Origin: Rhinocladiella similis
Lineage: Eukaryota; Ascomycota; Eurotiomycetes; Chaetothyriales; Herpotrichiellaceae
Direction of reading: 5' to 3'
NCBI GenBank assembly: GCA_024082115.1
Contig: JAMRYE010000010.1
Span: forward strand, 4,464,001 to 4,528,000
Length of the DNA: 64,000 nucleotides
Every line of letters starts with the position of its first letter. Within the stretch, counting starts at the first letter, position 1. The notes under the pieces are model-generated. The model did no database searches, was not told the DNA's origin, and worked only from the letters and a program-made list of their open reading frames with translations. The position numbers and the translations under genes are program-made. Positions 43,138 through 52,781 of the stretch are shown here, in pieces.

Positions 43138-44137
43138 GATTGCAGATTCAATGGATGATTATCTTCTTACGGCCAGATTCTGGCCAAGTCGTGGTATTCA
43201 TTTGATGAGCATTCCGAGCCATGAACTTGCAGGCAGCTCCAGTGGGACTACTCGTCGGTTCCTTTGCTGGAGGCTGGGAATGCCGATCGACCGATCAAGT
43301 TCGTCATTGAACTTCAACTCAATGTTTTCTGTTCATCGTGACATTGAGCGATGCATAGGTATGCTACGTAGGTGGGCTATCGAAAGAGGTTAGCTGGATT
43401 TACTCAATGCTACAGTACGAGCATCCTTCGCGTAACATGTAATACCATTCCAATCTTACAAGCTGTACGGTATGTATGGGTACGCGCCAGTAAACCTGGC
43501 GGGGGACTTGGCAGTCGATGACGGGTCACCCCTCCCAAGGTTCCGCTGTGGCTGAAGCCAAGCACAACCGGGCGGATTGAGGGATTTATCTAATCTAATC
43601 AGATTCATCCCCGATTATCTTGGCATTTCTCCGATTTCCACAGGCCGGATTAGCCCAGCGGTTTGCTCCCAGGCATTGAACGTCGCTTAAAATTGTTCAT
43701 TACATATATCCACTCTACCATTGAGGGTATGGGTCTGCCAGTATGTCGCGACTCGTTTCCTCCAGGACAACAGCGGCATCGACGTCTGGGCAGCAAGTCT
43801 ACCAAGGAATCCTTCACCGCGATATCGGCGAGAGGAATTGCACGACTTTGAAGACCATTCACAATAACGTCCATGAAGCTTGGCGAATGAGCGTCCGAAG
43901 ACTTCTGGAAGAGATCCGAAAATCATCTTTGAAGGAGCAAGACTGCTGAGAAGACAACATTTCGATCTTACGGCTTTGAGGAAGACACTCTGCCCTCGAT
44001 TCTGGCCAACTTCCTCATTATCGAGGATATATTGACCGTCTCAATTGATAGAGCAGGGGTTTTGACTCCGATTGAGTCAGCGGCCTTTCAGATCACGTGG
44101 TACATCCAAATTCATAACGAAACCAAATTTGAACAGC
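43138..44137. other. divergent spacer, acyltransferase / GLTP-fold genes
   Basis: 1 kb with short open frames only. Contains clustered GATA cores at 43584-43622, listed separately, and a GC-rich stretch at 43490-43560. Confidence 0.45.
43586..43594 (-). promoter_or_regulatory. GATA site, one mismatch to SreA consensus, in acyltransferase promoter
   Basis: TTATCTAAT on the plus strand reads ATTAGATAA on the minus strand, one mismatch to ATCWGATAA; a further TTATCT core follows at 43615-43620. They lie about 450 bp upstream of the acyltransferase start (43137). Confidence 0.3.
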
Positions 44138-44815
44138 ATGGCCCCACGGATAGTTATCCCTGTAGGCGAGACTTGGTTTGGTCTTCACGAAATCAATTTT
44201 CCGGACGTGCCAGTGTCCTCTGATCGACACGTGTCGACAACAGAATTCCTCGCCGCCACTGAGGCGACGACCACCATCTTCGACTTGCTTGGTTCAGCCG
44301 TATTCACACCTATCAAGAATGACATGCTCTTCAATGTTGGGCGGGTGCGCTCATGGCAAGCCCAAGATACGGAAAGCTCAAGCACGCTGCAGGATCTGAT
44401 CAAAAATGAACTCGCAGCACAAGCTCATTCTGCAACCGCGGGGTTGACGTGGCTGGTCCGCGGCCTTGACTTCTTAGGACATGCGCTGCGGACTGATCTG
44501 GTGCAGAACAAAGATATCCCAGCTACGGAGAAGATTCCGAAAATGGACTTGAGAGAGTCATTCCGAGATAGCTATAAGGTTACACTATCTCCATATCATA
44601 CAGTCGTGATCAGACCCATCTTCCGGGCTGCAATGAGTGCAGCACCCCGACGCAAAGACCTGTATATCCGGATGACTGGAAAGGGGACCGATCCAGATGT
44701 GACGATCAAGGCAATGGAAGAATGGGTTACTGCCCTAGAGGCCATCGTAACTATTCTAAAGGATTTCCTGGCAAGTGATGAGGTCAAAGCATCACTTCCT
44801 GAGCGTATGCAGTAG
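44138..44815 (+). CDS. glycolipid transfer protein (GLTP)-fold protein
   Basis: Single exon, 225 residues from ATG 44138; the frame is open to 44072 but with no ATG. The GLTP domain (PF08718) is recognised by FLAATEATTTIFDLLGS, IKNDMLFNVGRV, LQDLIKNELAAQAHSATAGL, WLVRGLDFLGHAL and YHTVVIRPIFRAAM. Sugar-headgroup residues map to Asp62, Asn66, Trp105 and His154, all present. The Lys that normally follows the Asn by three is Arg69 here. Such proteins shuttle glycosphingolipids or ceramide-1-phosphate between membranes in the cytosol. No link to iron is evident. Confidence 0.9.
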   Translation: MAPRIVIPVGETWFGLHEINFPDVPVSSDRHVSTTEFLAATEATTTIFDLLGSAVFTPIKNDMLFNVGRVRSWQAQDTESSSTLQDLIKNELAAQAHSATAGLTWLVRGLDFLGHALRTDLVQNKDIPATEKIPKMDLRESFRDSYKVTLSPYHTVVIRPIFRAAMSAAPRRKDLYIRMTGKGTDPDVTIKAMEEWVTALEAIVTILKDFLASDEVKASLPERMQ

Positions 44816-44873
44816 AAAACAAGGATATCTGCATCAGAACGCCCACTCTTCATTCTTCGTCGCTATTGCTATC

Positions 44874-45700
44874 TTACTCTTCAAACGGCGGGTAGCCGTT
44901 TGCGCGCCATTCATCAAAAGTCATGCCATTGGCCGCAGCGGGCATCCGTACCATCAGCGGCACCTCAATATCTTCTTCTGTACCCAGGACCTCCTTTTTG
45001 TGCACCAGCTTTTCGTTGATGCGCTCAAAGCCTACTCTTTCGTACAGCGTCCACGTGGACGGCGACGCTTCGATGTAGACAGGCAAATCCGCCCGGTCTG
45101 CAAGATCCACACCCCATACTATCAATGCCATGCCAGCTTTCAGGCCTTGGTGCTCAGGTTTGATTGCGATAGCATGCACGTCTAGAGTTGGGAAAGTCAG
45201 CTAGTGCCCTCGAATGCCTACCATGCCTATATGCACATCGGATCCCTCCCGAATAACGGACCGCAATGAATTCCCTTCCACAACAATTCGTATAGAGACT
45301 TACAGACATACGGCCGACCGCCCCAGAGTTTCTCCCTCATTTCCCACAATGGTCGGACTACTGCCTCAGCTCGTTCCCGTTCCTGGCCTTCTAGCCACGG
45401 CAAGCCAGTATATTTGCGCTCCTCTTCGCTTCGCTCACTAACAAATCCATCGGCAAGGATCATCCCTATGATTTCGTTTTTCTCAGTGTCCAAGACCTTC
45501 CAGGTGTACTGTGTGGTGCTCTTGTGCCACCAATCTAGCGTGGCGCTGGTATGTGCTTTGCGAAACTCCTCCGTAACTCCACCTGGAAAGAGTATGTCTA
45601 GCATGATAGCTGCCATGGGCTCTTGTTTGAAGGCCTCAAAATAACAGTCATAAACCTTCTCAATATCTGGAATGAGCGCAGGCGCCACTACAACCCCCAT
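44874..45700 (-). CDS. GNAT-family N-acetyltransferase
   Basis: Exons 45700-45304 and 45181-44874 give 234 residues; intron 45182-45303 joins RPYVY to VHAIAIKPEHQG. The acetyl-CoA motif A is IAIKPEHQGLKAGMAL, a variant of the usual Q-x-x-G-x-G/A (here QGLKAG), and motif B appears as YIEASPSTWTLYERVGF, with the common fungal ending S-x-x-LYE-x-x-GF. The N-terminal half, beginning with DIEKVYDCYFEAF, fits the same fungal group. The substrate is unknown. A SidG-like role (acetylating fusarinine C) is tempting because of the locus, but this is a large generic fungal subgroup and I see nothing specific. Its stop is 58 bp from that of the GLTP gene (convergent). Confidence 0.85.
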
Positions 45701-46534
45701 CTTGGATAGCCTGTCGAGCGCAGATTTATATGTTGGTTGGTGTGATACAACAAAACTGACAAAAAAGCAGGATTAACTTGTCAAGTTGTTCAACTGACAG
45801 TAAACCATCATGAATAAATGATTTGGCGAGATGTTGAGCGTGTGATTTGAATTTCAGACTCTGGAATCCACTCTCGAGCCTTGTAGGAGAGCATCCGAGT
45901 TCGGAACAACCTGTCTCAGCATAGGGCGAGGCTCGTTTCCTTGTCCTCGGCAAAGTTGACACACGTTATTTTTTGTTGGCAAAGGCAGAGCCTCCCCGGT
46001 GAACGTATGTGGCTTAGTTAGACGAGCATACAGTACAGTACATTGACCCTTGTGGAGGCAATCTGGCCTGGGTCCAAAGTGGGCTGCCACTTTTGAAGCT
46101 AGACTCGCCTGGACAACAGTGCGATGGTTATTGTATGTAACAAGACGCGGAACAGGCTGGCTTCCAAGATGCCTTGGCCTGGACCTCTACTGCAGCAATA
46201 GCGGTGCGCAGGCGCCCACGCTGAGAGTGGGACTAACTATCAACTTGGTGGGCTGGGCAACTGTGAAATACTTCCGCGATATCGGGCCAAGCAACTAGCG
46301 TTTTGGTCTTCACAGGACTGGGGTGTGCCATACTTTCCACACCTAGATCGCAGTGTATTTATCTAGAACCATTATGCTTCCTTCCCTGCCTTCAGATCTT
46401 CAAGGAAATCAGAGCTTGCAACCAGTAACTAAATCTGTCAATTTTCATAACATTTCTTGCTTCTTTCCTTCAAGACAGTCCGGCATACCTCAATCGTCTA
46501 CGGAGAAGTCCATTAATACTACAACAGAGCCAAA
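45701..46534. other. intergenic, CFEM-2 promoter region
   Basis: About 830 bp; no gene recognised. TTTATCTAGA at 46357-46366 has a GATA core (minus strand). Confidence 0.45.
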
Positions 46535-47336
46535 ATGATGAAAACAATGAAGCTTTGCGTCGCAGCCGTGTTGGCATTTGCTCCCACCATATTTGCTCAA
46601 GTTGGGACGATCTCGGACCTTCCACAGTGTGGCGTGAGTCCACCCATGCTGCGTTTTCTCATGCCATAGGGTATCGAAAACTAATTTATGCCTCTACTAC
46701 AGCAACAAGCTATTCTACAGGCCATTCAGACATCGGGTTGCCCCCTGACTGACGTTGCCTGTATATGCAAGAATACAGATTTCGTGGACAAGCTAGTTGC
46801 ACAAATTCCAGAGCTTTGCAGTGCTGAAGACAGTGTCCGTAAGTTTTCCTCCTCATAATCGATGCAGCAATCCCGGGATACTTCCACTCCACAGTATGGA
46901 GTTATTGAGTCCTTGGGCTGCGGTTGTGCTGATCTGCACGTAATATTCAATTGCAATATACTGACTACTATCTGAAGTTACGGCGGACGGCTCTAAAGCT
47001 ATTTGCATCGCGTATGGAGTCGAGTTGGATCTCCCCAATCTTCCTGGAAGTTCCAATTCGACAAGCACCGCAGCGACGACGTCTAACGCCGAGTCCACTA
47101 CGCCAGCCTCAACAGCTACCAGTGCAACTGGCGTAACTGAGACTAGCACCAACACTGAGAGCAGCAGCAGTGCATCAGAAAGTACCGCCAGCACTTCCTC
47201 CAGCCCAACAGAAACAGCGGGGACCACTACCGAAAGCTCAGCTGCACAGGAAACAAACAACGGAGCCATGGTTAACAATGCTGGGCTGTCGACTATGATT
47301 GCAGTAGCACTTTTGGGAGTGGCAGCGCTTTCATGA
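46535..47336 (+). CDS. CFEM-like, probably GPI-anchored surface protein 2
   Basis: Exons 46535-46633, 46703-46838 and 46978-47336 give 197 residues. The signal peptide ends near IFAQ. CFEM-like domain: LPQC, TSGC, DVACIC, IPELC and AICIAYGV, again six cysteines, in the same positions as CFEM-1. Exon 2 is 136 nt in both genes with the same intron phases, so they are paralogues. The Ser/Thr-rich stalk is longer than in CFEM-1, followed by a hydrophobic GPI-type C-terminus (TMIAVALLGVAAL). Likely a cell-wall or plasma-membrane outer-face protein. Haem or iron binding is the family expectation; loss of two cysteines makes it uncertain. Confidence 0.85.
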
Positions 47337-49281
47337 TCAGAAATAGCATTGTAGTATCCGTTGTGACAGCTCCGTTGAGATCGCAGCAGTCGGCGAAAGC
47401 TACTTCACCTGAGCCTGATGGCCCCTAAGGAGAGAGTAGAGTATAAGCTAGTGGATCTGTTATATTGTATAAAGTACGTAAACCAGGCTATTCTCTCCTT
47501 ACTTATGTTATATCTTACTGCTATGCGATGGTTGTTGTGGAGACATTCACGAAATATAAACTTAACTACACCTAGCACGGCAGACAACATCGAAAAGCGA
47601 TTACCTTAACCAGCGCTACCTTTCCTTTAGGCCTTCATCATCGAATTCCACCAGTGATAAGCCATCTTGATTACACTGTTTCATGGTTTCGCAAACAATT
47701 AAGATCGTAGTCCTCGAAGCTGATAGGGTAATATTGCAAGCGGAGGAGAGCAAGGCCCGAACCAGAATGTATACATGGGCTAGTGTCCTGCAGGAAGACT
47801 CTAGCAACTTACGACTTCCATCGTCTAACCGAGTCCTTGGGAGAGAACAAGGACAGATTCCTTTCCGGTATCCCTGTAGCTGTTGGCGGTAACACGACGA
47901 CAGTGTAGTCTCATGTCCTAGAAAATACTCGTGGTTGTGAGGGATTCGCGTCCGTCGTACAGTGCATTGTGATGGCTTACAGGGAGAAGCATCATGGCTT
48001 GATCTCCTAGTAAGGCGAAAACTGAGTTTGGAAGCAAGAAGGTGGAACAAGAACGAAGTCGACCCGAGAGGTAGCTGAAAACATAAGTCGTGATAGCTAC
48101 CACGCAGTATGGCTTTGTAACTATGAGTTGAGCTTCAATGCTATGAAAGCCCACAGGTCAGTCAATAACAGGAGTGACGCTTCGATTTTGTAAGTGACAA
48201 TGATCTAGACACGAAGCTGGATGTTCTCTCCCATAGATGCAGGTCAACTTCGTGAGAAGTTACAGATAAACTTCAGTCAGATAAGGCCGACAACAATGGG
48301 AAGGTAGCATTTAAGTGGCTTACTATCTACCAGGCTCTGAAGTGTGAACTCAGAACATGTGCAACGCAGCTGGCAGTTCATCCACCAAATGTTCCATGGA
48401 GGAAGGGTGTTTCGATAGACGTAAATTGTACTTCCCAATTCAGCCCTAGGGCAAAGAACTGTCATCAGGTACCCAGTTCGTGATATCACTGCGGGTCGCA
48501 CTTGGTTCCCTTCGATGATGCGTTTCCTGGGATCTAAATCCATAAACAATCTTTCTAACATCTGAATTACGGAATGCTTGCCGCCAGCCGAACTATCAAA
48601 CAAGTTAGAGAATACAAAAGACAAACAAAGGGAATCAAGCGCAAATAATTCATACCTCTAGGTCTCTGTCTCTTCTAAGGTAATGGACAAGCCTACAATG
48701 TCCATATAATTGACCCCCACCTGGTGGGTATGGATTTTCAACCTTGAGGTCAGCCAAGATTCTTTAAGTCTGAATCAGGGACCTGGGAGGGTGCCGCCTT
48801 GCTATGTGATTTGCGTATGCAACTTCGGTTATTCTCAAGAATGCGTTTTGATTCCATGGTGCTTCTCCGTTCGCCTCTACATTAAAAGGGTGGGTTGCAG
48901 GGGTTTCTCCAGGTATTTCCACGTGTTTTGGCTGGAAGTCGTGGGTTCTGAAATCAGCGATTGGAAGTGCAAAATTGTCCGAGAAGTAGTCTTTAGAAAA
49001 AAGGGTGAAAATACCCGTGGATGCCATAACCTGAATAGATTAAGTGTTTCTTCAAGGCGTGTTGCTAAGGAACGCAAGGCTAAAAGCGGAATAGTCAAAT
49101 ACTATATCTACGAGGTGAGAGCCATTACGTCTTGTACCAGACGATAAGCTTCCATTATTGAATAAACAGCAATGATCCGTGTGGTCTTATTATCATGGCT
49201 GTTGCATTCTTTTATCGACCGATCTCAATACTGACGGTGTATATCTTCTACGTGTACATTCCATGTCATTCAGATACATTC
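47337..49281. other. 1.9-kb intergenic stretch, partly AT-rich
   Basis: No gene recognised. An AT-rich patch at 47405-47600 carries a 10-bp inverted repeat (47426-47435 and 47492-47501), possibly a small element relic. GTCAGATAAGG at 48276-48286 has a GATA core. Confidence 0.4.
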
Positions 49282-50950
49282 TCAATGCAAAAGCAGACTC
49301 AGTGCAGCCGGATTCTCCAGAAAAGCCCCAGCCAACTCGGCACACCTCGCGGTCGTTGCTCCATCAAGAATTCTGTGATCAGCACTCCAGCTCAATGTGA
49401 GCTCAGGCTTCTTGACAACTATCTCCTCTCCAACGGCGTTTGTGTCAAATCCCGGGACCCGTCTTGTTCTGCCCAATCCAACTATAGCCACCTGCGGACC
49501 AACAATGACCGGACTTACAACCCCTCCTCCTATGCTTCCAATATTGCTGACTGTAAAGGTCGCGCCTTTGAAGTCAGCAGGCGCCAGCTTTCCTGCCTGA
49601 GCTAAACTGTTGAGACGTCCAATTTCAGCTGCGAGAGACACAATGGAATGATCCTGAACGTTCTTGACGACTGGAACCAGTAGACCTTGTGGTGTGTCAA
49701 TTGCAATACCGAAGTTGTGGCTACCCTTCAGTACCAACTGAGGTTTGGCTGGATCACTCTTGAGATCAAGATGAGCGTTCAGTTTTGGGTAAGAGTTAAA
49801 TGCTTGAGATATTGCCTTCAAAACGAAGGGCAACATGGTAATCTTTGGGGTCGTGGCATCGGTGCTGAAGAGTTGGGACAATTGCTTAGGATCAGTGATG
49901 ACTTTTCGTGTGGCCTCTACAGCCGTGACATTGATGGTATTACTGTACAGAAAGTGTGGTATTGATAGTGATTCCGTCATCACTGCAAACATTTGTTTTT
50001 CCGTGTTAGTAAAATTCACTATTTTATCCTCACGGGATGAGCTCGTAGCTGATTGGCGTAGTTTCTCTGCTGTCCGGCTCTCAGAAGTACCCAATGAGGA
50101 CATGTGTGCATCGATATCTTCCTTCTTCACCCGTCCGTCTTTGCCAGTGCCAGGAATATCGTTTATGTTGAGCTGAAGCTTCCTCAGAAGGTGCCGAACC
50201 GCCGGTGTTGCAATACCTGCGCCTTTCCGAGATACAGATAGAATTGTTTCCGGCGATATGGAGGTTGATTCTCTAGTGTCTGCAGATCCTTGCTGTGACC
50301 GTTCTGCATCCTGCCTATGCAATGGCTCTTCCATTGAATTCAGGTCGTCCTTAGCCAATTGTTCACTTCTGTCCGAGCCGGATTGCTGAGAGGTGCTGCT
50401 AGCATCGTCTAGGAAGATTGTATCGTCTACATCGATATCAACCAAGGCCTGTGAACAATTAGGCGCGCACGCTGGACAATTTCGAGGGGTCTTCAATACC
50501 TTTCCAACAACTGCCATATCGTCAACAGCATAGTGGAGACTTCTGATAACACCATTGAACCTCGAGGTTATCTATCCAGACTTAGGTTAGGAAGCTGCGT
50601 TCGATATCGAAATTACTCATCTACCTCAACAGATGCCTTGTCCGACTGCACTTCACAAATTGGATCAAACTGCTCAACTCGACTCCCGGGTTCCACAAAC
50701 CACTGGATAACCTGGCACTGGGTGATACCTAGATATTTAAGTCCGTGTTAACAATACCGTCAATTATAAGGTACTCACCTTCCCCAATATCTGCCAACAT
50801 ATAAGGGATGACCTTCTGTACACATGGCGACACGTGGAAAAGTCGTGTCAAGTTTTGTTGCGGGTATCGAAATTTCGTGCGCAAAATGCCACTCCCTCTT
50901 ACGCGTTGAGTTACGAGACGTCGCATTGATAAATTAATTGCACTTTCCAT
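49282..50950 (-). CDS. branched-chain 2-oxoacid dehydrogenase E2 (dihydrolipoyl transacylase)
   Basis: Exons 50950-50779, 50728-50625 and 50571-49282 give 521 residues. An Arg-rich N-terminus of about 45 residues is the mitochondrial presequence. Lipoyl domain: DIGEG then VQSDKASVE with the lipoyl Lys88. E3-binding domain at about 213-245: ATPAVRHLLRKL, GTGKDGRVKKEDI. Catalytic domain with the active-site HRILDG, His491 and Asp495. Introns split the lipoyl domain. It transfers the branched acyl group from E1 to CoA in valine, leucine and isoleucine breakdown, in the mitochondrial matrix. The CPAC segment after the lipoyl domain is an unusual Cys pair in the linker. Divergent from E1-beta, 419 bp apart. 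Confidence 0.95.
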
Positions 50951-51369
50951 GCTTGCGACTCATCCTCGGGATAGATTCTGGTCTTGGATTGACATTAAAG
51001 AACTTTATTGGAAATTTGGATAACGGGATTCTTGATGCTGGGTGGGCCCATCGTCAAGTCCAAGTCACCGCCATGCCGGAGCAAGGAATGAGTCCGAGTT
51101 AGAAATAGACTAATTCGGACTCATTCCTTGCTCCGAAATTTTTGGATCCGAATCCATTAAACATCCCATACTGTTTTGTTCAGAGAACGTTGCATGTCAA
51201 TGCAGGGGTTGGGCCGATGATAGCCGCTCATGGAAGTTGAATACTCCGAGGATCCCGAACGTCCGGTAAAATCACGTGGCGGTATTCACCTCCAGCTGCC
51301 AAAAGTGACTGACTTGGATGTCTTATCTCGGGGTTCTTTATACAACTACTATTCATTGATGGTAGACAC
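50951..51369. promoter_or_regulatory. bidirectional promoter of BCKDH E2 and E1-beta
   Basis: 419 bp between two diverging start codons of subunits of one enzyme complex. It contains the inverted repeat at 51077-51135 and ATCACGTGG at 51272-51280. No coding sequence recognised. Shared control is inferred. Confidence 0.6.
51077..51135. repeat. perfect 21-bp inverted repeat with 17-bp spacer
   Basis: Left arm 51077-51097, right arm 51115-51135, all 21 positions complementary, starting CGGAGCAAGG and ending CCTTGCTCCG. Three further pairs (TTA/TAA) follow inward after one mismatch, leaving a 9-nt loop. The arms contain TGAGTC and its complement GACTCA, one base from the Gcn4/CPC1 core TGA(C/G)TCA. 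Confidence 0.95.
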
Positions 51370-52638
51370 ATGGCATTTTTCAAACGCTGGGTGCATTCGT
51401 TGACGCGTCGCGGCTATGCGACGGCGAGTGTTGTACCCTCAACGCGCAGGTTGAACGTGCCTTTCGATTTCTCCAAGACACAATTACTACATCATACTAA
51501 AGAAAGTATTGCAAAGGCACCTGAGTTTCCCCAAGGGTCGAGCACCTCGCGTCTGAATCTTTTCCAGGCTGTCAATTCAGGGCTCCGAACAGCATTGAAA
51601 GAAGACCCTACAACGCTATGTTTCGGCGAGGACGTAGGCTTTGGAGGGGTCTTCCGGTGCACAATGGGCTTACAGGATGAATTTGGCCCAGACAGAGTGT
51701 TTAACACACCTATTGTGGAACAGGGCATCGTTGGTATGGCCATTGGTGCTGCTGCAGAGGGGAGGAAGCCAATAGTTGAGATCCAATTTGCCGATTATGT
51801 TTGGCCGGCCTTCGACCAGATCACGAACGAGGCGTCTAAGTTCAGGTACCGAGAAGGCTCGACAGGAGCCAACGTTGGTGGAATGGTAATCAGAATGCCA
51901 TCTGGGGGTGTAGGACACGGTGCTTTGTATGTGAACTTCTGAAGTCGTACACGAACCACTAACTTATGTGGCCCAACAGGTATCACTCACAGTCACCCGA
52001 ATCGGTCTTCTGCCATGTGCCAGGCTTCAAGGTGGTTATCCCGCGGTCGCCTACACGAGCCAAAGGTCTACTTCTGGCATCCGTGCTGGAATCCCAAGAT
52101 CCTGTACTCTTTCTGGAACCGAAAATTCTGTATCGAGCTGCAGTTGAGGAAGTGCCAGACGAATTCTACACGTTGCCAATTGGCAAAGCGGAGGTCCTAA
52201 AACCTGGGAAGGATGTCACTGTCATCTCATACGGTCGACCGCTTTACACTTGCGAAGCTGCCATTCAGGCTGCAGAAAAGGATTTCCCAGGAGTTCAGAT
52301 CGAATTAATCGACCTACAGACGATATATCCTTGGGATCGGAAAACAATAATAGAAAGCATTCAGAAGACCGGTAGAGCAATTGTTGTGCATGAGAGTATG
52401 GTGAACTATGGGGTTGGAGCTGAGGTTGCAGCCACGATACAAGAGAAGGCATTCCTACATCTGCAAGCCCCTGTCATGAGAATCGGTGGGCTCACTACTC
52501 ACACTGGGTTAATGTGGGAGAAGTATGTCATTCCTGACGTAACAAGTAAGTGCTGCCTCCTTCGAGTCTCTGGACTCGAGTATGCTAATGAATCTCACAG
52601 GGATATATGACGGGATTAAGCGTACCTTGGAATATTAA
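51370..52638 (+). CDS. branched-chain 2-oxoacid dehydrogenase E1-beta
   Basis: Exons 51370-51926, 51980-52545 and 52601-52638 give 386 residues. The short start MAFFKRWVHSLTRRGYATA is a mitochondrial presequence. Transketolase-type domain: NLFQAVNSGLRTAL, FGEDVGFGGVFRCT, FNTPIVEQGIVGMAIGAA, FADYVWPAFDQI; then the C-terminal domain with LIDLQTIYPWD and VVHESMVNYG. The Glu of EDVGFGG and of PIVEQG are the expected cofactor-site acids. The last exon codes only RIYDGIKRTLEY. With E1-alpha it forms the ThDP-dependent alpha2-beta2 decarboxylase. Family alignment separates it from pyruvate dehydrogenase E1-beta through the FGEDVGFGGVF segment. Confidence 0.95.
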
Positions 52639-52781
52639 GAGTGTAGTAAAGTAAAACAATGGAGCATTTTACCACTATTTATTATTAATCTTATAGAATT
52701 CCAGTTGCACTAAGGTGGATACTAGATTAGATGATTTGAAGGCTCCAATTCTCTCTACCCTTTGGACTGGGAAAAGGAATA

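Noticed and set aside
44874..45700. GNAT protein as a SidG (fusarinine N2-acetyltransferase) homologue
   Set aside because: The fit comes from position only; the sequence belongs to a large generic fungal GNAT group and I found no SidG-specific feature.
47405..47600. Possible MITE with 10-bp inverted repeats (TAAGGAGAGA / TCTCTCCTTA)
   Set aside because: Arms are short and imperfect beyond 10 bp, no target-site duplication was seen, and an AT-rich patch can give this by chance.
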